Below are positions 1-6,827 of a DNA stretch of 22,040 nucleotides, one piece after another; the stretch's first letter is position 1, and every line of letters starts with the position of its first letter. Where the stretch lies: positions 1 to 22,040 of IMG/VR virus record IMGVR_UViG_3300035687_000024. One strand, 5' to 3'. A program made the translations under genes and the position numbers. The notes under the pieces are model-generated. The model did no database searches, was not told where the DNA came from, and saw only the letters and a list, made by a program, of their open reading frames with translations. The DNA comes from a virus.

Positions 1-101
1 GCCTGTGGGCGTCCAGTCGTTCAGCATCACCTTTGCGCGGATGTCGATGTCGCCAGTGATGTCGAGCGCTGCACTGTCCGGTGTTGAAAAATAGTTACTG
101 G
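1..101. repeat. 101-bp direct repeat, copy 1 (minor tail gene)
   Basis: It is identical base for base to 5246-5346 in the same orientation and reading frame. It may continue past the left edge. It encodes the first ~33 residues of the LamG-like domain. Confidence 0.93.
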
Positions 102-402
102 ATACGCCAGGCAGAATTCCATACTTGCCCAACAACCCGCTGCCCTCGATCGCGGACTGCTCCCAGTTGTGAATGGCGAAGCGCCCCGCCTGCCCGCCCA
201 GCTCGGCCAGGAAGGCGCGCATCAGGCGGCGCTGTTCCTCGCGCAGCGGCGGCCACTCGGCGGTGAAACCCCAGCGCGCACCGGGCAGCTCGTAGGTCTG
301 CACCGACTTGGACAGCGGCGACATGCCGACCAGGGTGTTGGACAGCAGGCGCCAGCGCAGGCGCGCCGGGGCGCCGATGTCAGGGAACGTCAAGGTGGTC
401 AT
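1..402 (-). CDS. Minor tail protein with inserted LamG-like domain, partial (cut by window edge)
   Basis: The frame is open from an ATG at 402 to the window edge, giving 134 codons with no stop, so the C terminus is missing. The ATG overlaps the tape measure stop (ATGA, 399-402). Residues 1-88 look like the N-terminal half of a minor tail protein commonly found just after the tape measure in lambda-like siphophages: an SNT...SPLS..VQT.ELPGARW stretch, then a GGQAGRF stretch. This identification is from recall of the family. From about residue 90 the sequence changes to a LamG/concanavalin-like start (ILPGVSSNYFSTPDSAALDI) that also occurs inside the head-closure protein at 4217-5452. The last 101 bases are identical to 5246-5346. 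The function is probably a tail-tip structural role with a displayed carbohydrate-binding-type domain. The downstream half cannot be seen. Confidence 0.75.
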   Translation of the reverse strand, partial: MTTLTFPDIGAPARLRWRLLSNTLVGMSPLSKSVQTYELPGARWGFTAEWPPLREEQRRLMRAFLAELGGQAGRFAIHNWEQSAIEGSGLLGKYGILPGVSSNYFSTPDSAALDITGDIDIRAKVMLNDWTPTG

Positions 403-2249
403 CGGGTGGCTTTCGCGAAGCTGCCGTTGCGCTGCATGCTGCGCATGATTTCGGACTTGGCGCGGCCGACAGCCATATTCGTCATGCCCATGATCGTCTG
501 CATATCGGACCGTGAGTCGATGTTATTGACGATCGTGACGTTGATGCCGCCACCGACGCCCAGCTTGTGGTTCGGCGTGATGTGGCCGGACGCACCCGGC
601 GTGAACATCTCCGGGCCGTTCTCGCCGACCAGGTAGGTTTTCATGCCGTCCACCGGGCCGCCGCTGGCCTTGGCGCCACCGAACAGGCCGCCGATGGCGT
701 CGCCAAACCAGTCACCAGCCGCGCCCATGATGGGCTGGAAAAAGCCCTTATAGAGCTGCTGCTCGATCATCTCCTGGAAGAAACTGCGGAACACGTCTTT
801 CAGGGTGTCGCTGCTCATCTTGCCGTCGACGATGGCCTGGGCGAACACCTTGGAGGTCTGGCGGCCGAACCCCTCGATGGCGTCGATCATGTCCTTGGAC
901 GCCTTTTTCTGGTCGTCCGCCATTTTCTTGTTGGCCTTGTCGCCGGCCTCGATCGCATCCTGGATGGCGTCGTCACTGCGCTCCATGTAGGCGCGCTCTT
1001 CGCGCAACAGCTTCATGCGCGCCTTGATGTTCTCTTCCTTCTGCTTGTCGCCGGCGTTGATCGCGTCCTGGATGGCGGACTCGCTGTCGGCAAAATACTG
1101 GCGTTCGGCCCTCAACGCCGCCATCTTGTCGCGGATGGCCTTCTCGTGCGCGCGCTCGGCGGCGGTCAGCCGCGCCTTGCGCTGGGATTCGGTTTCGCCT
1201 TCCTTCGGCGCCGCCCCTTTGCCCCCGCCGCCGGTGGCTTCCGCGGCGTTGACCTGCTCGCGGATTTTTTGCAGGGTGCCGAGCTCGCGCTCGAGCTGGG
1301 CAATCTGGTCGCCCAGCTCGGCCACGCTGCCCTCGCCCGTGGGGATGCCGAAGGGGTCGATCGCCTGCGGGGCCGCGTTGGCCAGTTCCTTGCGCTTGGC
1401 CCGCAGCCGGTCCAGCTTCTGGGTGAGGTCGACAATGCGCTCGGAAACCGGCGTGCTGGAAAAGCCGATCGACAGCGCTTCCAGCCACGACCCGGTGGCG
1501 TCCTTGGCCGCCAGCATCTGGCTGGTCATGCGCGCCAGGTTGCCGATCAGCGGATTGGCGATGGTCTTGCCGATGCCCTGCAGCTGCTCATGCAGGCGGG
1601 TCAGGTTGTCGTTGAATTCCTCGGCCGCGCGGGCGGTTTCGGTGGTGATGATCTGCCCGGCCTTGCGCGCTTCCTCGGCCATGTTGGCCAGCCCCGCGGC
1701 GCCGCCGTTTAACAGCGGGATCAGATCGGCGCCGGCCTTGCCGAACAGGTCCATGGCAATCCTGGTTTTACCGGCACCGTCTTCCATGCCGGCGAACTTC
1801 TCGGCCACTTCGCCCAGCACCTGCTCGGTGGTCTTGGCCTTGCCGTTGGCATCGGTCAAGCTGATGCCCATGCGCGCGAAGGCCTTGTCGCCCTCGTCGA
1901 TGCTCTTGTTCAACTGCTTGACCCCGGTGGACAGGGAATCCATCGACACATCGGCCAGCTTGCCGGCGTATTTCAACGCCGACAGCGACTCGACACTGAC
2001 CCCCACCTTTTGCGAGAGCTTGCCCAGCTCGTCGGCGGCGTTGGCCGTGCCCTTGACGAACAGGGCAAAGGCCCCGGCGGTGAGGCCCGCCGTCAGCCCG
2101 CCGATCAGGCCCTTGACGAAACTCAAGGCCGTGCCCATCTGGTCGCTGGCGCGGCGCACGATGCCGGCGGCCTGGTGCATGTCCTGCTGCAGGCGGGCGA
2201 CGTTGGTCGACAGGTCGATCAGCAACCCGCCAATTTTGTCTGCGGCCAT
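399..2249 (-). CDS. Tail tape measure protein
   Basis: This 616-aa protein sets tail length and helps DNA passage through the tail tube. The start at 2249 follows an AAGGGA ribosome site and lies 10 nt after the GT frameshift stop at 2260. Residues 1-40 are helical, residues 41-66 form a Gly/Ala-rich hydrophobic segment typical of tape measures, and residues 200-460 are charged and coiled-coil-like. The C terminus (about 538-560) has the VGENGPEMFTPGASGHITPN stretch common at tape measure ends. Two adjacent ~36-aa copies lie at residues 376-411 and 412-446 (AIQDAI.AGDK core). At 616 aa it is short for the family and implies a short tail. The position right after the G/GT genes supports the call strongly. 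Confidence 0.93.
   Translation of the reverse strand: MAADKIGGLLIDLSTNVARLQQDMHQAAGIVRRASDQMGTALSFVKGLIGGLTAGLTAGAFALFVKGTANAADELGKLSQKVGVSVESLSALKYAGKLADVSMDSLSTGVKQLNKSIDEGDKAFARMGISLTDANGKAKTTEQVLGEVAEKFAGMEDGAGKTRIAMDLFGKAGADLIPLLNGGAAGLANMAEEARKAGQIITTETARAAEEFNDNLTRLHEQLQGIGKTIANPLIGNLARMTSQMLAAKDATGSWLEALSIGFSSTPVSERIVDLTQKLDRLRAKRKELANAAPQAIDPFGIPTGEGSVAELGDQIAQLERELGTLQKIREQVNAAEATGGGGKGAAPKEGETESQRKARLTAAERAHEKAIRDKMAALRAERQYFADSESAIQDAINAGDKQKEENIKARMKLLREERAYMERSDDAIQDAIEAGDKANKKMADDQKKASKDMIDAIEGFGRQTSKVFAQAIVDGKMSSDTLKDVFRSFFQEMIEQQLYKGFFQPIMGAAGDWFGDAIGGLFGGAKASGGPVDGMKTYLVGENGPEMFTPGASGHITPNHKLGVGGGINVTIVNNIDSRSDMQTIMGMTNMAVGRAKSEIMRSMQRNGSFAKATR
912..1124 (-). repeat. Tandem 36-aa duplication inside tape measure
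   Basis: Residues 376-411 and 412-446 of the tape measure align without large gaps. Both contain a LR.ER.Y..S..AIQDAI.AGDK core. The two DNA copies are diverged but recognisable (ctggatggcg occurs in each). Such duplications in tape measures lengthen the helical rod and so the tail. Confidence 0.7.
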
Positions 2250-2259
2250 GGGATTCCCT

Positions 2260-2795
2260 TCAGTGTTGGGTGCGGCTGACCAGGTGCTTTAACCCGGCAC
2301 GGAATGCGGCCGGGGACTGCGGTTCGGGCGTGTGAAGAACGCGCTTGTACGCGATCCACTCCGTGATCTGACGAGAATCCAGAAGTTGCGCCAGATAGTC
2401 GGGATGCGGGATCCCCAGCTCCAGGCAGAGGTTGAAGAGAAACCTTCGCTTGGGCTGGGCTCGGATTTTTTTTCGGCGTCCTCCAGGTCTTGCAGGCGCA
2501 GCCGGTTCAGCTGCGTGGCGAGGTGGCCCAGGCGGGTGACCACCTTGCCCTCTTTTTCATAGAGGGCGGCGATGTCGGCCTCGGTGAACAGCAACTGGCC
2601 GGCTTCGTCCACCAGGGTGAACGCCAGGATGCGGCTGCAGCGATCGAGCACCGTGGCGTCATCATTCGCCCCGGCCTCGTAGTCCATCAAATCCTTGCCG
2701 CCCATCACCTGCAGCCGCACCTCACCGCCCCACTCCGGCACGGGCACCACCTGCGTGATGCGCGGCCGGGACAGGATCTGCTCTTTGGTCAGCAT
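2260..2795 (-). CDS. Tail assembly chaperone GT, -1 frameshift product
   Basis: The predicted product starts at the G ATG (2795), reads 110 codons to the A8 run at 2473-2466, slips back one base, and continues 68 codons to TGA at 2262-2260, giving about 178 aa. The -1 frame is open and encodes a conserved-looking segment (FLFNLCLELGIPHPDYL, then DSRQITEWIAYKR). This is the usual look of the T part (DUF4035/gpT type), and it has no ATG of its own. In lambda-like phages G and GT bind the tape measure and recruit tail tube protein during assembly. The gene lies between tail tube and tape measure, as expected. The heptamer A AAA AAA is in the correct zero-frame phase for -1 slippage. Frameshift use is inferred, not shown. 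Confidence 0.8.
2289..2795 (-). CDS. Tail assembly chaperone G (zero frame)
   Basis: The zero-frame ORF has an ATG at 2795 and a TAA at 2291-2289, 168 aa. Residues 1-110 (start MLTKEQILSRPRI, later LFTEADIAALYEKEGKV) look like a phage tail assembly chaperone. After the lysine codons at the A8 run, the zero frame becomes Ser/Arg/Trp-rich (EGFSSTSAWSWGSRIP). This region is the shadow of the conserved T reading frame and is probably a poorly constrained tail of the G product. The gene starts 7 nt after the tail tube stop. In the family the unshifted product is the major one. Confidence 0.75.
   Translation of the reverse strand: MLTKEQILSRPRITQVVPVPEWGGEVRLQVMGGKDLMDYEAGANDDATVLDRCSRILAFTLVDEAGQLLFTEADIAALYEKEGKVVTRLGHLATQLNRLRLQDLEDAEKKSEPSPSEGFSSTSAWSWGSRIPTIWRNFWILVRSRSGSRTSAFFTRPNRSPRPHSVPG
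2466..2473 (-). other. A8 slippery sequence for programmed -1 frameshift
   Basis: On the minus strand the codons GCC GAA AAA AAA TCC give an in-frame A_AAA_AAA heptamer. A -1 slip joins the G frame to the 68-codon T frame ending at 2260. I saw no convincing downstream pseudoknot, although a GGGATCCC palindrome lies about 50 nt downstream. A poly-A slip can also arise at the RNA polymerase level. Confidence 0.75.
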
Positions 2796-2802
2796 CGGCT
2801 GG

Positions 2803-3231
2803 TTACTGGTTGGTTTCGACGATGGCGCCGGTGATCTTGATGGTCACCTGCGCCTTCAAGGCGTTGTCCACGGCGCCGGAAATCTGGCACTGGGTGATGT
2901 AGCCGTCGAACTGCCAGCGGGTGACCGGCGCGGTGTCGGAGAAATCCAGCGCGAAGGTCTTTTTGGTGCGGTTGGTGAAGTTCGAGCGCAGCGACTGGTG
3001 CACGGTGTTGTCCGGCGTCCAGTTGAGATCCAACGTGATCTCGCCTTCGTCCTTCAGGCCCGGCAGGAATTCCTTGGCGGTGGAATCCAGATCGGTGACG
3101 TCGATCAGGTTGGCCTGGGCGCTGGGGCCGCTGATGCCGGTGACCCCGGGGATGGCGGTGAACTGGTTGGGCGAGGCGAAGTCGCCGATGTAGATTTTCG
3201 TACCCTGGCTGGAAACTGCGAGCGATGCCAT
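2803..3231 (-). CDS. Major tail tube protein
   Basis: This 142-aa protein polymerises into the tail tube (gpV/TTP-like). It begins MASLAVSSQGTKIYIGD and contains the pattern ITGISGPSAQANLIDVTDLD, then KEFLPGLKDEGEITLDLNW, then VDNALKAQVTIKITG. This is the typical beta-rich tail tube layout of HK97/lambda-like phages. The start at 3231 has a near-perfect AGGAGG ribosome site (3242-3237) with 5-nt spacing, the best in the window, which fits a very abundant virion protein. It is preceded by a terminator-like hairpin and followed by the G/GT genes. Confidence 0.9.
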   Translation of the reverse strand: MASLAVSSQGTKIYIGDFASPNQFTAIPGVTGISGPSAQANLIDVTDLDSTAKEFLPGLKDEGEITLDLNWTPDNTVHQSLRSNFTNRTKKTFALDFSDTAPVTRWQFDGYITQCQISGAVDNALKAQVTIKITGAIVETNQ

Positions 3232-3236
3232 GTGAA

Positions 3237-3264
3237 CCTCCTAAGATAAAAACCCCAACCGGGG
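3237..3264 (-). promoter_or_regulatory. Tail tube leader: short CCCC/GGGG hairpin with T5 and AGGAGG site
   Basis: Minus strand: CCCC (3264-3261), GGTT loop, GGGG (3256-3253), T5 (3252-3248), then AGGAGG at 3242-3237 just before the tail tube ATG. The stem has only 4 bp, so termination is doubtful. It may instead cap or protect the 5' end of the tail tube message. Confidence 0.4.
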
Positions 3265-3273
3265 CGGACGGAC

Positions 3274-3312
3274 AAACAAAAGGCCGCGCCGGAAACGTCA
3301 CCGGTGCGGCCT
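3274..3312 (-). terminator. Rho-independent terminator upstream of the tail tube gene
   Basis: Minus strand: an 11-13 bp stem AGGCCGCACCGG / CCGGCGCGGCCT with one A-C mismatch, an 8-nt loop TGACGTTT, then TTTTGTTTG. It lies 26 nt after the tail completion stop (3338) and separates the neck genes from the tail tube gene. Confidence 0.75.
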
Positions 3313-3337
3313 TGACGGGATGCGGTGTTAAATGCGG

Positions 3338-3721
3338 CTAAATGCTGGCGTCTTTCCACCAGACCGAAAAATCGAGACTCACGCGGTGCACGCGCTTTTG
3401 TTCCTCGTACAGGTCCGAGCGCGAGAGCAGCAGCGCCTTGAAGGTGGCGCCCTCGGCGGGCAGGGCCGCCTTGACCAGGGCGGCCACCGCGTGCGCCTCG
3501 TCGTAGCTGTCGGCATAGACGTCGACCTGGTAGCGGATGTTCCACAGGCCGCCGTCGTGACCCTGCAGGGTGTTCTGCGGGATGCCATCGACCTCGGTGT
3601 AGACCACGGCGGGCAGCAGCGCCCCTTTCTTGATGATGACCGGATAGGCGCGATCGGCGATCAGCGCGGTGAGGCCGCTGGAGGCGGTGAAGTAGGCCTT
3701 CAGTTCCGAGGCTGCGCTCAT
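3338..3721 (-). CDS. Tail completion/terminator protein (DUF3168, gp17-like)
   Basis: This 127-aa protein caps the head-proximal end of the tail tube and joins it to the head. The start ATG at 3721 lies 10 nt after the gp10-like stop and the end is TAG at 3338. The sequence has the DUF3168 layout: a short N-terminal helix (LKAYFTASSGLTALIADRAYP), a strand with PAVVYTEVDG, the central YQVDVYADSYDEA motif, then a C-terminal strand ending in DFSVWW. It stands in the expected order: connector, head closure, gp10, tail completion, tail tube. Confidence 0.87.
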   Translation of the reverse strand: MSAASELKAYFTASSGLTALIADRAYPVIIKKGALLPAVVYTEVDGIPQNTLQGHDGGLWNIRYQVDVYADSYDEAHAVAALVKAALPAEGATFKALLLSRSDLYEEQKRVHRVSLDFSVWWKDASI

Positions 3722-3731
3722 CGAATCACGC

Positions 3732-4217
3732 TCACTTGATCACCTGTCCCAGTCGTTTTTCGATGTAGGCGCGCACCGCCTCGAGGGCCGCCGCAGCCTG
3801 GGTGTCAAACGCCGGGCGCATGAACGGCCGCGCCGCCGCCCCCGGATGGTCCACCTTGGCGCCGAACAGCCGGGCACCGGCCGCCAGCAGCTTGCCCCCG
3901 GCCGTGCCGCCACCGGCCAGGATGACGTGCGGGGCGGTGCCACGCTCCACCAGGTGGGCATAAAACACGCGCTCTTTGCCACCGCCCGCCTTGACCATGG
4001 CGACGATGGCCCCGCGGCGCGCGCGCACCGACACGCGGATGGAGTCACGCAGCTTGCCGGTGCGGGTGGGCACTCGGCGCTTGGCTTCCTGCTCGAACAC
4101 CTTCGCCCCGGCCCGCAGCGCGCCGCGCAGGATGTTGCGCTCCAGCTTGACCGGCAGTTCGCGCAGGGCCTTTTCCAGCTCGGCCCCGCCGCGGATCGTG
4201 AACCCGGTGTCGGCCAT
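3732..4217 (-). CDS. HK97 gp10-like neck/tail protein
   Basis: This 161-aa protein has a start ATG at 4217 sharing one base with the head-closure stop (TGATG). It carries family hallmarks: an amphipathic N terminus (GGAELEKALRELPVKLERNILRGALRAG), the RVPTRTGKLRDSIRV motif, HLVERGTAPHVI, and a RPFMRPAFD end motif. HK97_gp10 proteins act at the head-tail joint or in tail assembly. About 20 extra Gly/Ala-rich residues sit around residues 101-120 between the VERGTAPH and RPFMRP motifs. This is common in family members from GC-rich phages. Confidence 0.88.
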   Translation of the reverse strand: MADTGFTIRGGAELEKALRELPVKLERNILRGALRAGAKVFEQEAKRRVPTRTGKLRDSIRVSVRARRGAIVAMVKAGGGKERVFYAHLVERGTAPHVILAGGGTAGGKLLAAGARLFGAKVDHPGAAARPFMRPAFDTQAAAALEAVRAYIEKRLGQVIK

Positions 4218-5452
4218 CAGGATTGCGCGACCAGCCCCTCGGAGCAGAGCAGTTCCAGTTCGATGTTGCGCTCTTCGAGGTTGCGCAGGTAGTGGATGGT
4301 GAAATACCGCGTGCCGTATTTCACCCGCATTTGATCAGTGACCCCGGCCAGATAACGCAGGCGCACGCTGTGCGTGACCTGGCTGTTGAACTGCTGCGCG
4401 GCGAACAGCTCGCGCCCGGAGAGCGGCGAAATCGAGCACGGGATCGCGGCCTGGAACGTCTGCCAGGTGTCCCCCGGCTCGCCGGAGGGGAAATTGTCCG
4501 GGCCGTCAAAGTCAAGCGGGGCATTGTCGGCGGGCGATGCGATCAGGGCGCGCTCGAAGGTCAGGGTGGCGTTGCCGTAGTTATCGGCATCGACATTGGC
4601 CGCCACGATGTTGAGCTCGTCCGGCGTGCCCACATAGTCGCCCGCGAGCAGCACGCCGCTGGCATTGGGCTTCCAGCCGTCGGTGATGAGCGAAGCGCCG
4701 GTCTGGCCGGCGCCGTTGACCTTGGGCGTGTCTGCGACGATGCCGATCGACGGGCTGCCGCTGCTGTTGATCGTCCAGACTTCGCCGGTGTCGGCAGTCC
4801 AGGTGCTGCCGCTCGTCCAGTCAGAGGGGTCGAACTCGGCGACGACGGTGCCGTCGATGCCGTTGCGGACGTCGGCGTAGTGAACGTGGCCATCAAGGGG
4901 GTCAGATGTCCCGTTCGTGAACATGCCAACCGCAAGCACTGCGGTGCCTACACTAAGTTGGGTGGGACCCGCGCCAGTTTTCGTGGCCCCCAATTGCGTC
5001 CAGGTGATGCCATCCTCGCTGGTGTAGAACTTGACCGCATATTCAGAGGGAGACCCCGCCGCATCCACATCCATGGTGGCTCGAATCCAGTGGGTAGATC
5101 CATCCGCGAATCCAGTGCCGCCAACCGAATCTGCCGTGCGCGCAGTCGAGCCATCGAACCAGCCAAACCTGATCTGCCCCGTGCCGCCAATCAGGCGTAA
5201 GTGATAAGCCGAACTCACGCCGTTCTTGCTTACGATATAGGGGCTGCCTGTGGGCGTCCAGTCGTTCAGCATCACCTTTGCGCGGATGTCGATGTCGCCA
5301 GTGATGTCGAGCGCTGCACTGTCCGGTGTTGAAAAATAGTTACTGGCAACGCCAGGCAAAACCCCGGCCTTGCCCGGCAGCATCGACCCGGCCGGCACCC
5401 AGTGGGCTTTTTCCTGCAGGGTGATGGTGTGACGCAGCTTGCCGGCCCTCAT
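4217..5452 (-). CDS. Head-closure (head-tail adaptor) protein split by a LamG-like insert
   Basis: The start at 5452 (MRAGKLRHTITLQEKA) overlaps the GT8-like stop as ATGA and fits the family N terminus. In-frame upstream codons reaching 5620 belong to the neighbour's shadow. The protein is 411 aa, while head-closure proteins (SPP1 gp16/HK97 type) are usually about 110 aa. Residues 1-16 and 320-411 form the normal protein, with the ISPLSGRELFAAQQ motif at 341-354, MRVKYGTRYFTI, and NLEERNIELELLC near the end. Residues 17-318 are foreign. Residues 31-240 resemble a LamG/concanavalin fold (YIVSKNG, GWFDGS, HWIRATMD, FYTSEDGITWTQLG). Residues 243-316 (KVNGAGQTGASLITDGW to SPADNAPLD) resemble the C-terminal half of the minor tail family seen at the left edge. 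The frame is kept throughout. The likely role is neck closure with a displayed binding domain. Confidence 0.8.
   Translation of the reverse strand: MRAGKLRHTITLQEKAHWVPAGSMLPGKAGVLPGVASNYFSTPDSAALDITGDIDIRAKVMLNDWTPTGSPYIVSKNGVSSAYHLRLIGGTGQIRFGWFDGSTARTADSVGGTGFADGSTHWIRATMDVDAAGSPSEYAVKFYTSEDGITWTQLGATKTGAGPTQLSVGTAVLAVGMFTNGTSDPLDGHVHYADVRNGIDGTVVAEFDPSDWTSGSTWTADTGEVWTINSSGSPSIGIVADTPKVNGAGQTGASLITDGWKPNASGVLLAGDYVGTPDELNIVAANVDADNYGNATLTFERALIASPADNAPLDFDGPDNFPSGEPGDTWQTFQAAIPCSISPLSGRELFAAQQFNSQVTHSVRLRYLAGVTDQMRVKYGTRYFTIHYLRNLEERNIELELLCSEGLVAQS
4499..5404 (-). other. Foreign insert (LamG domain plus tail-protein module) within the head-closure gene
   Basis: This covers residues about 17-318 of the head-closure protein. 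The left-hand part of the gene copy (5246-5346) is identical to 1-101, and similarity fades through 5347-5375, where the two genes share L(P)GK.G(I/V)LPGV at protein level. Codon use looks less GC-rich than in the flanks (attgtaagc and ttatcac type codons), which suggests transfer. No splicing residues, nuclease or stop is present, so it is neither an intein nor an intron. Confidence 0.7.
5246..5346. repeat. 101-bp direct repeat, copy 2 (head-closure gene)
   Basis: This is the second copy of 1-101. Beyond 5346 the two copies drop to roughly 70 percent identity for about 30 bases and then diverge. Confidence 0.93.
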
Positions 5453-6195
5453 GCCACACGCTCCGCGGGCTGCTGGTAAGACCGCCACTCGTCGGCATAC
5501 GCCATGCGCTCGTAGCCTTTCATGTCGGGGGTTCCGTTGGTGAAGTGCACCGCTTTCGGCGGCTGCAGGTAAGGCTCGGAGGGCGGCAGGGTCGGGCTCA
5601 CGCCGACCAGCCAGTTCCACGGCTCCGGCAAAAACCCGATTTCGTTGCTCGCCAGCCAGCGAAAGCCGTGCAGGTCATGCTTGTGCCAGGTGTTCAGGTC
5701 GTGCGGGCTCAAGCGCTGGCAGCCGGCGTGCGCCAGGTTCCACAGCATCAGGCTCGACCAGTTCTTGCGAAAGTAGGCGGTCTGCTGCTGGGCGTTCATC
5801 TTGCTGGTATCCGTTGGCTCGTGCTGGTGCGGCACCACCATCACCGCGTATCTCGGGTCGGCGTGTTCCAGGATCTCGCGCACATCGGCCCGAAACAGGA
5901 AATCGCTGTCGCAGTACAGCGCCCAGCCCGCACGCCCGGCTAACTGCGGCACCCAGAAGCGCGCCAGGGAAAAATCGGTGCTGCAGAATTCGTTGCTGCG
6001 GTGGTCCAGCAATTTCCCATCGACTTCCGAGGTGAGCCGGGTATAGGCGCCGATGTTCTGCAGCATCTTGCGGCCAATGGCGCGCACCGGCACCGGGTCG
6101 GCGGCGTGGTGCTGCAAGGAGCGCTCGCAGACCTGCCAGGCGGTGCGCGCGCGCGCGTCCCAGCCAATGAACACCTCGAGCTCGTTCAGTCCCAT
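5449..6195 (-). CDS. GT8-like glycosyltransferase
   Basis: This 248-aa protein begins MGLNELEVFIGWDARA at ATG 6195, overlapping the FkbM gene by 10 bp. A longer frame to 6255 would only add shadow sequence. It has a GT-A layout: an N-terminal strand (EVFIGWD), a helix with Q.C..SL, the metal-binding DSD at residues 96-98 in YCDSDFLF, a SSLMLWN stretch near 150, then a substrate loop NEIGFLPEPWNWLVG and a C-terminal VHFTNGTPDMKGY. It probably moves a sugar from a nucleotide-sugar to an unknown acceptor in the cytoplasm. It is the last gene of the cassette and overlaps head closure by 4 bp (ATGA). Confidence 0.75.
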   Translation of the reverse strand: MGLNELEVFIGWDARARTAWQVCERSLQHHAADPVPVRAIGRKMLQNIGAYTRLTSEVDGKLLDHRSNEFCSTDFSLARFWVPQLAGRAGWALYCDSDFLFRADVREILEHADPRYAVMVVPHQHEPTDTSKMNAQQQTAYFRKNWSSLMLWNLAHAGCQRLSPHDLNTWHKHDLHGFRWLASNEIGFLPEPWNWLVGVSPTLPPSEPYLQPPKAVHFTNGTPDMKGYERMAYADEWRSYQQPAERVA

Positions 6196-6827
6196 GACAG
6201 GATGTAGTCGCCCGCGATCTCGGCGCGCAGCTTGGCACCGCGTTCCTGCAGCCACGCCACGGCATCGGTTTCGCCCAGTCCGAATTGCCGGGCCTTGCCG
6301 GGTTTTTGTTCGACGCAGATGCAGGGCTTGTTGCGCAGGATGGTCTGCTCGCCACCCATGAGGGCGAACAGCTCGTAGCCTTCGCAGTCCAACTTGATGA
6401 AGTCGACCTCGTGAAAGTCGTATTCGTCCAGCATCATCAGCGGCACGTCATCGCCCTCAGTGACGGTGGTGTCGCCGCTGCTGCTGGGCGCCGTTTGCAT
6501 CGCCACCCGGCCGTGTTGCGCGCCAAGGGCGACGGCATAGAGCAACGCATTGACGGGGCCGACATTGACATGGAAGCACTCGCGGTGCGCGAACACCGGC
6601 TCGAAGGCGTGCACCATGGCGAACCGCTTGGCGAGGTGCATGCTCCACAGCCCGCAATGGGCGCCGACGTCGATCGCCGCGCGGAATTGCTTGACGTGTT
6701 TGAGGGCCGCTTCCAGCTTGTGGTACTGGTAGGTGAGTTTGCCGTCGACCACCTGGTTGCGGTTCTGCATCCACTCGACCAGGTGCGTCTCATTGTCGGG
6801 CAGCCAGACGCCGCCGATATTTTTCAT
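6186..6827 (-). CDS. FkbM-family SAM methyltransferase
   Basis: This 213-aa protein has its start ATG at 6827 overlapping the upstream stop (ATGA). Motif I is at residues 52-60 (IDVGAHCGL), followed by FEPVFAHRECFHVNV, then VDFIKLDCEGYE and ICVEQKPG. These are the standard FkbM signatures. Members O-methylate sugars or other hydroxyls, often in O-antigen or glycan gene clusters. Here it sits between a GT9-like and a GT8-like protein, so methylation of a transferred sugar is the simplest guess. The acceptor is unknown. Confidence 0.88.
   Translation of the reverse strand: MKNIGGVWLPDNETHLVEWMQNRNQVVDGKLTYQYHKLEAALKHVKQFRAAIDVGAHCGLWSMHLAKRFAMVHAFEPVFAHRECFHVNVGPVNALLYAVALGAQHGRVAMQTAPSSSGDTTVTEGDDVPLMMLDEYDFHEVDFIKLDCEGYELFALMGGEQTILRNKPCICVEQKPGKARQFGLGETDAVAWLQERGAKLRAEIAGDYILSWD

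Noticed and set aside
4499-5404. Intein or self-splicing intron in the head-closure gene
   Set aside because: The frame is open throughout, no Cys/Ser splice start or HN-(C/S/T) end is present, and no homing nuclease motif is seen. The content looks like LamG plus tail module.
1-5452. Diversity-generating retroelement using the duplicated LamG segment
   Set aside because: No reverse transcriptase in the window, and the copies are identical over 101 bp rather than showing adenine-specific differences.
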